Shown one piece after another: positions 1-5,726 of a DNA stretch of 5,726 nucleotides. Source of the DNA: Treponema sp. (GTDB taxonomy: Bacteria; Spirochaetota; Spirochaetia; Treponematales; Breznakiellaceae); contig JAITLF010000387.1 of the NCBI GenBank assembly GCA_031278025.1, positions 1 to 5,726 of the forward strand, written 5' to 3'. The translations under genes were made by a program, and so were the position numbers. The notes beneath the pieces are model-generated. The model worked only from the letters and a program-made list of their open reading frames with translations, had not been told where the DNA came from and did no database searches. Each line of letters begins with the position of its first letter. Position 1 is the stretch's first letter.

Positions 1-5
1 CGCAA

Positions 6-70
6 GGGATAGAAGCGGTATCCTTTTGCCCGTTGCGGGTTGTCGGGCAAAAGATACAAGCGAATAGCCC
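6..70. other. Long imperfect hairpin 3' of sppA, function unknown
   Basis: Bases 18-32 pair with 44-57. There are 14 pairs (18-22 with 53-57, and 24-32 with 44-52), one bulged C at 23 and an 11-base loop at 33-43. Outside this is an internal loop, GAAGCG (12-17) facing AAGCGAA (58-64). An outer stem follows (6-8 with 68-70 and 10-11 with 65-66, around an A/G mismatch). A competing local hairpin is possible between 7-11 and 19-23. The structure lies in the transcribed 3' flank of sppA. No T-tract follows on either strand, so a simple intrinsic terminator is unlikely. It could be a dispersed palindromic repeat, an RNA-stabilising 3' structure or part of an unrecognised RNA. The pairing is directly visible and the role is unknown. 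Confidence 0.6.
8..69. repeat. Imperfect direct repeat (8-23 and 53-69) inside the hairpin element
   Basis: GATAGAAGCGGTATCC (8-23) and GATACAAGCGAATAGCC (53-69) align with few differences, sharing GATA, AAGCG and TA-CC in the same order. Because of this direct repeat, the two arms of the long hairpin place an AAGCG opposite an AAGCG in the internal loop. Whether this reflects duplication or structural constraint cannot be told from one copy. Confidence 0.5.
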
Positions 71-72
71 GG

Positions 73-90
73 TCCGGCGCTTGCGCCGGA
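73..90. other. Perfect GC-rich hairpin 3' of sppA
   Basis: TCCGGCGC (73-80) and GCGCCGGA (83-90) are exact inverted repeats around TT. In practice this gives a 7-bp stem with a CTTG tetraloop. In the transcription direction it is the first structure met after the sppA stop, about 33 bases past it, and the long hairpin at 6-70 follows two bases later. It is stable enough to pause polymerase or block 3' exonucleases. The bases after it on the minus strand are CCGGGC rather than a run of T, so a classic rho-independent terminator is not supported. Confidence 0.6.
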
Positions 91-122
91 TGCGCCCAAA
101 TTTCAAAACATAATCTACAAGT

Positions 123-1961
123 TCAATTGTGTCCGGATACTAATTCCGGCATGAATAATTCTTCCGGCATACCCGTAAATTCCTCCGCCCCAAGGGGCAG
201 GATGGGCATGACCCTGCCGTTCATGGAAAGCCGGTATCTCAGCCCTTCAAAAACACCGGTTCTCTTGACGACCCTGAATGCCGGTACAAACGCGGAAAGG
301 TATCTGGCTATAAAGGTTTCAATAAAACCGGGCTTTGGGTACTCATTGTAAACTATTTTTTCGTTTGCCTGAATACCCGCAAGTTCCCGGGCAATTTCCA
401 GGGCGTCACCCAGGCCGCCAAGACTGTCTACAAGCCCGTTGTCCCGCGCTGCAATTCCCGAATAGATCCTCCCCTGGGCAAGTTTTTCCATATCTTCAAC
501 CGGCAGATGCCGTCCTTCCGCGGCTTTCCGCACAAAGTCATTGTAGACATCCAGAATGAATTGCCGGTAGCGCGCCTCTTCCACGGCGTTTAGATCCCGG
601 GACGGTATGATTATACCGGAACCCATGTCGGCGTGATCCCCCCGCCGCAAGAGGTCCACCGTCACTCCCAATTTATTGTAGAGTCCGTTATCGTAAAACC
701 AGCCGGCGATAACCCCGATGGAACCGGTAAAGGTAAAGGGAGACGCTACGATGTGGCTCGCGTACATGGAAGCCCAGTAACCGCCGGATGCGGCCACAGG
801 CCCCATGGAAACTACTACCGGCTTATGGTACCGCGCCTTCCGGATCGCCTCTGCCAGATAATCCGCGGCTTCCGCGCTGCCGCCCGGAGAATTGATCCGT
901 ACTACGATGGCCCTGACCCGCCGCCTTTCCGCAAGTTCCCCGATAAGGGAAGCCAGATAACGGGCGTCCATGCCCCGGTCAAGATCGGTTTCCCCGTTCG
1001 CGTATACAACGGCGATCCCCTTGGAAAAACCGAAGCCCCCGCGAAGGCGGTAGTTCGAATACCCCCCGGTTAAACTTGCGGAAGGATTGCCCCAGGAAAT
1101 AAAACCATCAATTTCGCGGCCTTCCAGTTCTTCCGCCGCCCCAATAACCGCGGATACCCTTCCAACGGCATCGACAAGCCCCCTGGTCTTCGCTCCCTGG
1201 GCGGAGTAGAGAAATTCCCGGTTCAGAATTGTATTAAATTCCGCCTCTGTCCATGACCGGGCTTTCATTACCGTTTGTTTGGCAAGGTTAAAAATATCAT
1301 CCAGGTAGATTCCGTACTGCCTGCGATCCGCTTCCGAAAGATCGGAACGGGTGTAGGATTCCATGGCGGACTTGTAGTTAAAATAACGGAGTTCCCGTAC
1401 CCTGACGCCGATTTTTTCCAGGGTTGATTGATAGTACCCCCTGCCGTACATATAACCGGTAAGCGTCAGTGTCCCCAGATCGTCCATGATGATTTTGTCC
1501 GCCGCCGAGGCCAGACAGTAAAGGTCAAAATCGGCCGTATCGAAAAAAGCAATGAGCTTCTTCCCCGATGCTTTAAAGGCTACAAGGGCGTTTCGCAATT
1601 CCCAAAGAACGGTTCTGTCCGCGCTAAAGCCGGAAGTGTTAAGGATTATTCCCCGGATATTTTTGTCCCTTTCGGCCCTTTTGATTATCTGCAGGAGACT
1701 TAAAAAAGAAGGCCGTTCCGGGGACGGGAAGAAACCGCCGGCCTGCCGGTTGTAAAGTACCAATTCCAGATACCGAACCTTTGAAGCCGGGCCGGGAACC
1801 TGAATTGCCGCAGGTTCACTGTCTTCGGCTCCGGTTTCAACAGCGGGAACTGTATCAGCGGCGTTACTGCCGTCGGCGGCAACACTACCGGTGGAAAATA
1901 CCGGCCCCAGCAGCAGGAAAAAAACAAAAAGTAAAATCATACCGCCCGTGTTGTGTTTCAT
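123..1961 (-). CDS. sppA: Signal peptide peptidase SppA, long (67K-type) two-domain form
   Basis: This is an S49-family serine peptidase of 612 residues, close to the 618 of E. coli SppA. That family degrades cleaved signal peptides and some membrane proteins at the outer face of the cytoplasmic membrane. Residues 8-23 form a hydrophobic segment after a basic N-terminus. It is a signal peptide (possible cut after VAA, 27-29) or an uncleaved anchor, and an acidic Ala/Pro/Glu linker follows (30-60). Two homologous halves are visible. The N-terminal half carries the general base Lys197 in NYKSAME. The C-terminal half carries nucleophile Ser392 in AASGGYW, plus INSPGGS (356-362) and TGSIGV (412-417). 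The halves share an ending: LYSAQGAKTRGLVDAVG (251-267) against IYSGIAARDNGLVDSLG (499-515). Both dyad residues are present, so an active enzyme is expected, with subunits assembling as in the E. coli tetramer (family knowledge). The start ATG at 1961 lies 12 bases after the upstream stop and has a GGAG site. The alternative Met8 would remove the basic N-terminus and lacks this spacing. The last 15 residues contain a small repeat (MPEELF, MPELVS) that merges into the structured DNA downstream. Confidence 0.96.
   Translation of the reverse strand: MKHNTGGMILLFVFFLLLGPVFSTGSVAADGSNAADTVPAVETGAEDSEPAAIQVPGPASKVRYLELVLYNRQAGGFFPSPERPSFLSLLQIIKRAERDKNIRGIILNTSGFSADRTVLWELRNALVAFKASGKKLIAFFDTADFDLYCLASAADKIIMDDLGTLTLTGYMYGRGYYQSTLEKIGVRVRELRYFNYKSAMESYTRSDLSEADRRQYGIYLDDIFNLAKQTVMKARSWTEAEFNTILNREFLYSAQGAKTRGLVDAVGRVSAVIGAAEELEGREIDGFISWGNPSASLTGGYSNYRLRGGFGFSKGIAVVYANGETDLDRGMDARYLASLIGELAERRRVRAIVVRINSPGGSAEAADYLAEAIRKARYHKPVVVSMGPVAASGGYWASMYASHIVASPFTFTGSIGVIAGWFYDNGLYNKLGVTVDLLRRGDHADMGSGIIIPSRDLNAVEEARYRQFILDVYNDFVRKAAEGRHLPVEDMEKLAQGRIYSGIAARDNGLVDSLGGLGDALEIARELAGIQANEKIVYNEYPKPGFIETFIARYLSAFVPAFRVVKRTGVFEGLRYRLSMNGRVMPILPLGAEEFTGMPEELFMPELVSGHN
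133..149. other. Small hairpin within the last codons of sppA
   Basis: CCGGA (133-137) pairs with TCCGG (145-149) around a 7-base loop. It covers the codons for about residues 605-609 of SppA, just before the TGA at 123-125. It may be the outer edge of the structured element that fills 1-97, with an AT-rich spacer at 98-130 between them. Confidence 0.35.
144..170. repeat. Short direct repeat TTCCGGCAT, 18-base period, in the sppA 3' end
   Basis: TTCCGGCAT occurs at 144-152 and again at 162-170, exactly six codons apart and in frame. The protein therefore reads MPEELF followed by MPELVS (residues 598-609). It may be a small tandem duplication or the place where a repeat element has supplied the C-terminal tail of SppA. 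Confidence 0.5.
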
Positions 1962-1966
1962 CGCAG

Positions 1967-1972
1967 TCTCCG
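1967..1972 (-). promoter_or_regulatory. Ribosome-binding site of sppA in the 12-base intergenic gap
   Basis: The minus strand reads CGGAGA, with the GGAG core 6 bases before the sppA ATG. The site lies entirely within the 12 bases between the TGA of the GH13 gene (1974-1976) and the sppA start. Ribosomes finishing the first gene would therefore uncover or re-use it. This favours M1 over Met8 as the start and suggests translational coupling (inference). Confidence 0.7.
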
Positions 1973-1973
1973 T

Positions 1974-4900
1974 TCATTTTCCCTTCTTTTCGTTCCGGCC
2001 CCTTGGTTTGGCCGCTTCCTTTTTTGTGCCGGCCTTTGCCGTACCGGTATTTGCCTTGCCGGACCCGGCGGTAGTACCGGCGGTTTTTTTGGTTCCGGCA
2101 GGCGGTTTTTTGAGGGACAGTAAATCAATAAGCCGGTTGAGTTTATATTCCGATGCGGTTTCGGCCTTGCGGAACTGTTCCGCGGCAAGGGCGATGGCCT
2201 CCGCCCGGGCCTGCCCATATTCCAGCAGGGCAAACAGGGGAACGTAGAACAGGGCCTCTTCAAAAGCTTCCTTGTTGAACCAGGTTGTATTCTCAAAGAA
2301 GTTGACCTTCAGAATTGAGCGGAGATCGGCGGCATCGTAATTTTCCAGCACCAGCGACTGCGCGGTAATTTCCCGTGAGAAGGCCGCCTTTCCCGCCGCG
2401 CCGGTCCGGGCCAGGACCGCCTTCATGATCTCCGTAATCCGCCAGGCCTCGTCTCCGGAAACGCCGATCCCCTCAAAAGCCTCGCGCAGCTTGCGGTCCA
2501 GGCTCCAATGCTCCGCCAGGGCCTTTGCGTCGCCGCCGTCCGCGCCCTTTCCCGGCACGGCGCGGAGCAGCCTGAGCAGGCCGTAGCCAAGGCCGAAGAC
2601 GGCGATGACGGGCCGCGCGGAAACCGCTTCCGCAAGGACATGCAGGAATTTCACCGTCACGGCATCCTTCTTGTCGGCGGTTTTAGTGTCCGGCGCGGCT
2701 TTGGGCGCGGGTTTGGCCGGTTTTTTCGCTTCTTTTACCAGCGTTAAAAGCGTTTCCGTATAAACGATAAAATCCTTTACCGCGTGCTGTATAGTTTTAC
2801 TGTCGGGTCCGACGGATGTGGAAACCTTATGACCCGCGTGATCCTTTGCCGGAATTACCGGGAATGGTTCGTAACGGCCGTCCGCGCCGTCAAGGAATTT
2901 AAACGCGCAGGTAATAAATGTTTCAACGGGTTTTTCAAAGGATTCCGCAAAAACAACCGCCTCCTTTTTTTGCACGGAGTGGCCGGTAACCAGGGCGCTC
3001 AATTCGGCAAATCTTCCGTGGGTAAAACATTCGGCAAAGGGCGCGTAAAGCTCGCCCAGGAAAATATCCTTAAGCGCCGCGTCCAAATCCCGTACCCCCC
3101 GGCCGTTAAGTTCGGCGTTGAGCTTGGACCAGCGCGCGTCCCAGCGGTACTCCGCGGAACCGGGGGCGTCGTCCATCACTTCGTGGATGTCCAGGAACAC
3201 CTGGGCCTCGTAGCCGTTAAGGGACACGAAAAGCCCCCGTTCGGCGATCTCCTTCGACGACCGGATAAACCAGCGATTCCGCCGCTGCTCCCGAAACAGG
3301 ACGAAAAAGTGGTCGCCTCCGTTAAGCCCAATCGCCTGGCAGAGACTGTCGCGGCGGACAGTCCCGTCTTTTTGGGAAATGTTCGCGGACCCCTGGCGTA
3401 TCCACCCCGAAGCCTGGGAATAGGCGTTATTGTAGAGGACCAGAGTCCGCTCATCCCCGGCGCGGTTGGAGTAGGCAAACACATTTTCGTTTACACTGCC
3501 GTTTGAATCCCAAAGGTCGAAAAGGCAGAAACCGGCGCTTCCCGAAAAGAGGTAGCGCTTTTTCATCAGGGGGAAAATTTCCCGCTCGTGCCGTTCCACA
3601 AAACCCGGGTCGGGCTTTTCGTCCCGGTAGGAACGGCGGTATTCCATCCCGTACTTTTCCTCAAAACCTTCAATTTGTCCGTGGCCGAACATGGGGAGTC
3701 CCGGCATGGTTACCAACAGTGTGCAGATGCCGAAGTACTTGTCCCCCTTGCCGAACTGGGCCACGGCGGTTTCCTCATCCGGGTTATTCATAAAATTAAC
3801 AAAACGTTTGAGTACTTCGGGATCGAATTCAAGGGTATTTCTGATGGTATCCCGGTACTTTGAATTTTCTTCTTTTTTCAGCATGTTCATAAATGCCGAA
3901 TTGTACACCCGGTGCATCCCCAGGGTACGGACAAAGTAGCCTTCCATCATCCAGAACGCCTCCGCCAAAAGCAGGGTATTCGGCGCTTCCACCGCGCAGC
4001 GATCCACTACCTCCCGCCAAAACTCGTTGGGGATACGGCGGTTAAATTCTTCCGCGGAGATCGCGTGTTCGGCGCGGCTTGCGATGTCCCCGCCCCGCCC
4101 CGGTTCCGGGTACCAGAGCCGCTGAATGTGGCGTTTGGCGAGGGTCATGGCGGCGTCGAAACGGACAATGGGAAACTGCTTGCACACCCCGATAATTGTC
4201 CGGATTACCGCTTCCCGCGCCTCCTCGTTAAGAAAGTCGATCTGGGCGGTATCGTTCCAGGGCATGGAAGTGCCGTCGTTGCCGTGGTAGATATAGCGGG
4301 TCTCGCCGGTACGGTTGTCCATCCGCTTAAAAACCACCGCGCAATCGCTGTGGTCAAAGTAGTGTTCCTCAATCTGAACGGTAATATCGTCCCTGCCGGA
4401 AAGGTTCCCGCAGTTGTAGTTGTAGGTTGGGAAGGGCGGATAGGGAAGCTGCAAAAAACGGTCCGGGTGTTCCGCAATCCAGCGGCTGTCAATCCCCGTG
4501 TGGTTGGGTACCATGTCCGACCCCAGCCTTATACCCCGGCGGTAACAGCGGTCCCGCAGCTCCGCCAAAGCCCCCCAGCCGCCCAGCTCCCCGGCGATGT
4601 CGTAGTCGTAAAGACTGTACGCGCTTGCCGCCGCTTCCGGGTTTCCGGTCCACTGCTTGATAATACGGGAAGCGTTGCTGCGTTCCCAAAGCCCGATAAG
4701 CCAAAGTCCGGTAAAACCCCTGCGCGCCAGATCGTCCAGTTCCTCGTCGGGGATATGATCCAGCCGGGTAATTTCTCTGCCGTATTTTTGCGAAAGCTGG
4801 AAAAGCCACACCAGGGTACTTTTCGCCATCAACACCGTATTCGGCATCCAATCCTGATCCGGGCTGAAGCGCTCGTATTCATCAAGCCCGCCGAAGGTCA

Positions 4901-5687
4901 GCGCTTCCATCGGGCCGGGGCCAAAGAACGAGGGCTTTTCTTCTTCTTTTATCACGTCCAGCCCCATCAGGATGCGCGACAGGAATTTCCCCAGGAGGAC
5001 GCCCCACTTCCGGCGCATAAAGTCAAGCTGGCCGGTAAGCGAATCCGGGGACGCCAGGGCCGGCGCCCGCAGCAGGTCCCAGAGATTCTGCCCGTCAGGG
5101 CCAAAGGGCGGCAATTCCGCCAGATGCGAGCGGAGCAATTCGAGGGCCTCGTTATAAACCGTTCCAACCTCAAGATCCCGGTCATCAAACATAAAAGTAA
5201 AGGACTTAAAGGCGGGGTTAAGGTTCGCCAGCGCGAGGAGCAGAATCTCCTCAAGCGCCAGGGCCCGGTTGCTCTCCCCCTCATCGCTTCCCTTAAGGTA
5301 ATCTTCAGGCGAAACCTTCCCCGCGTATACCGCCCGGGGCGGAAACAGGCCGGAAAATGTTTCCAGGAGCGCCCCGATCCGGTCGGAACCCAACTGGGAC
5401 TCAAGCCGGCCAAGCGCCGTTTCAAACACATCGCCCTGGATCTGCTCCCGGTAAAGGGCCACCATATAGTGAAGTATCTCGTCGATAAGCCCCATCGCGT
5501 TGAGCTGCCCGGCTTTTATCATTTTTCCCGGCTGCCGGGGATCGATCTTCGCGTTGATTTTCCGGGTTAAATTCCGCGCTTCCTTAATATTTGCCAGCAC
5601 CACATTCCCCCGAAGGGAAAAAATGCCCTGTTCCAGCTCGTATTCTTCCCGAACATCGCGGCGAATATGAAATTCCCGCAATGCCAT
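1974..5687 (-). CDS. Large multidomain GH13 (alpha-amylase family) protein, cytoplasmic
   Basis: This 1237-residue protein has the signature motifs of a GH13 retaining alpha-glucan hydrolase or transglycosylase. Residues 1 to about 305 are a mostly helical N-terminal region. The (beta/alpha)8 barrel spans about 306-715. Region I is DMVPNH (391-396). Region II is VRFDAAM, with nucleophile Asp511 and its partner Arg509. Region III is LLLAEAF, with acid/base Glu576. Region IV is NFMNNPDEE (631-639), with Asp637 as transition-state stabiliser but Pro636 where most GH13 enzymes have His. MPGLPMFGHGQIEG (661-674) matches the strand-8 end of the barrel. A B-domain-like insert covers roughly 397-475, and about 716-835 looks like a beta-rich domain C. 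The rest is helical (about 836-983 and 1011-1190), split by a Lys/Ala/Pro linker (984-1010) and ended by a basic tail (1192-1237). No signal peptide or clear membrane span is seen, so a cytoplasmic role on glycogen or maltodextrins is inferred. The exact reaction is not determinable. Typical amylases are about 450-700 residues, so this is roughly double length. ATG at 5687 is the first possible start in an open frame reaching the window edge, and it has an AGGCGG site 8 bases upstream. It ends in TGA. Confidence 0.93.
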   Translation of the reverse strand: MALREFHIRRDVREEYELEQGIFSLRGNVVLANIKEARNLTRKINAKIDPRQPGKMIKAGQLNAMGLIDEILHYMVALYREQIQGDVFETALGRLESQLGSDRIGALLETFSGLFPPRAVYAGKVSPEDYLKGSDEGESNRALALEEILLLALANLNPAFKSFTFMFDDRDLEVGTVYNEALELLRSHLAELPPFGPDGQNLWDLLRAPALASPDSLTGQLDFMRRKWGVLLGKFLSRILMGLDVIKEEEKPSFFGPGPMEALTFGGLDEYERFSPDQDWMPNTVLMAKSTLVWLFQLSQKYGREITRLDHIPDEELDDLARRGFTGLWLIGLWERSNASRIIKQWTGNPEAAASAYSLYDYDIAGELGGWGALAELRDRCYRRGIRLGSDMVPNHTGIDSRWIAEHPDRFLQLPYPPFPTYNYNCGNLSGRDDITVQIEEHYFDHSDCAVVFKRMDNRTGETRYIYHGNDGTSMPWNDTAQIDFLNEEAREAVIRTIIGVCKQFPIVRFDAAMTLAKRHIQRLWYPEPGRGGDIASRAEHAISAEEFNRRIPNEFWREVVDRCAVEAPNTLLLAEAFWMMEGYFVRTLGMHRVYNSAFMNMLKKEENSKYRDTIRNTLEFDPEVLKRFVNFMNNPDEETAVAQFGKGDKYFGICTLLVTMPGLPMFGHGQIEGFEEKYGMEYRRSYRDEKPDPGFVERHEREIFPLMKKRYLFSGSAGFCLFDLWDSNGSVNENVFAYSNRAGDERTLVLYNNAYSQASGWIRQGSANISQKDGTVRRDSLCQAIGLNGGDHFFVLFREQRRNRWFIRSSKEIAERGLFVSLNGYEAQVFLDIHEVMDDAPGSAEYRWDARWSKLNAELNGRGVRDLDAALKDIFLGELYAPFAECFTHGRFAELSALVTGHSVQKKEAVVFAESFEKPVETFITCAFKFLDGADGRYEPFPVIPAKDHAGHKVSTSVGPDSKTIQHAVKDFIVYTETLLTLVKEAKKPAKPAPKAAPDTKTADKKDAVTVKFLHVLAEAVSARPVIAVFGLGYGLLRLLRAVPGKGADGGDAKALAEHWSLDRKLREAFEGIGVSGDEAWRITEIMKAVLARTGAAGKAAFSREITAQSLVLENYDAADLRSILKVNFFENTTWFNKEAFEEALFYVPLFALLEYGQARAEAIALAAEQFRKAETASEYKLNRLIDLLSLKKPPAGTKKTAGTTAGSGKANTGTAKAGTKKEAAKPRGRNEKKGK

Positions 5688-5695
5688 ACAAGAAT

Positions 5696-5701
5696 CCGCC
5701 T
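5696..5701 (-). promoter_or_regulatory. Ribosome-binding site of the GH13 gene
   Basis: The minus strand reads AGGCGG, one mismatch from AGGAGG, followed by 8 bases and then ATG. It supports the start at 5687. The frame stays open to the window edge with no other ATG, GTG or TTG codon in it, so a longer protein starting outside the window is formally possible but less likely. Confidence 0.6.
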
Positions 5702-5726
5702 GAAACGCGGTTCCCCGTACCGGCCG

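Noticed and set aside
1..97. Rho-independent terminator for the operon
   Set aside because: The stems are strong, but neither hairpin is followed by a T-rich run on the minus strand, so the hallmark of an intrinsic terminator is missing. Termination here by another mechanism is not excluded.
40..351. 103-codon plus-strand open frame starting inside the hairpin element
   Set aside because: It overlaps the 3' end of sppA in antisense, starts within the inverted repeats and has no recognisable domain or good start signal.
633..1073. 146-codon plus-strand open frame opposite the sppA catalytic half
   Set aside because: The opposite strand carries the INSPGGS and AASGGYW motifs, and this frame translates to a Pro/Arg/Gly-rich sequence without family features.
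2609..2657. Membrane-spanning helix at about residues 1011-1041 of the GH13 protein
   Set aside because: The hydrophobic run is only about 16 residues, interrupted by Gly and followed by Arg, and lies in an otherwise soluble, helical region. It is more likely a buried helix.
2657..2738. Frameshift or gene boundary within the long GH13 frame at the Lys/Ala/Pro stretch
   Set aside because: The frame is continuous, the stretch is a typical inter-domain linker, and there is no stop, ribosome-binding site or start codon suggesting two genes.
2784..3506. 240-codon plus-strand open frame
   Set aside because: It is antisense to the domain C part of the GH13 gene, with no recognisable motif and no convincing ribosome-binding site. 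It is a compositional shadow.
3912..5570. 552-codon open frame on the plus strand, antisense to the GH13 gene
   Set aside because: It lies wholly opposite a gene with clear GH13 motifs, and its translation is Arg/Pro/Gly/Val-rich with no recognisable domain. It is explained by the GC-rich codon bias of the real gene suppressing antisense stops.

Overview
The window holds two complete protein-coding genes, both on the minus strand, filling about 97% of it. Reading in the direction of transcription (high to low coordinates), the first gene (5687-1974) encodes a 1237-residue cytoplasmic protein with a GH13 (alpha-amylase clan) catalytic barrel between long, mostly helical flanking regions. Twelve bases after its stop comes sppA (1961-123), encoding a 612-residue envelope serine peptidase of the long, two-domain SppA type with its Ser/Lys dyad intact. 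The short spacing, the shared strand and an individual ribosome-binding site in front of each gene indicate one transcript, with translation of the second gene possibly coupled to the first. No promoter is visible. Only 39 bases lie upstream of the first start, so it must sit beyond the right edge.

The last ~120 bases on the left (1-122), just 3' of the sppA stop, carry no gene but are strongly structured. One long hairpin (about 6-70) has a 14-bp interrupted inner stem and an internal loop with AAGCG on both sides. It is followed by a perfect GC-rich hairpin (73-90). A third, smaller hairpin (133-149) and an 18-base-period direct repeat lie inside the last codons of sppA. There is no U-tract, so this does not look like a textbook intrinsic terminator. 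It looks more like a dispersed repeat or an undescribed structured RNA/DNA element. This is the part of the window least explained by known gene families.

Organism: no taxonomic marker is present. The combination of a very large, signal-less GH13 protein with a two-domain SppA, moderately GC-rich DNA and codon use rich in GCG, CCG and GAA is compatible with a spirochaete of the Treponema group. That placement rests on recollection of similar proteins and is tentative.

The two products have no obvious common pathway. One acts on alpha-glucans in the cytoplasm. The other degrades leftover signal peptides or membrane proteins in the envelope. Their pairing is best read as a housekeeping operon arrangement unless conservation in relatives shows otherwise.
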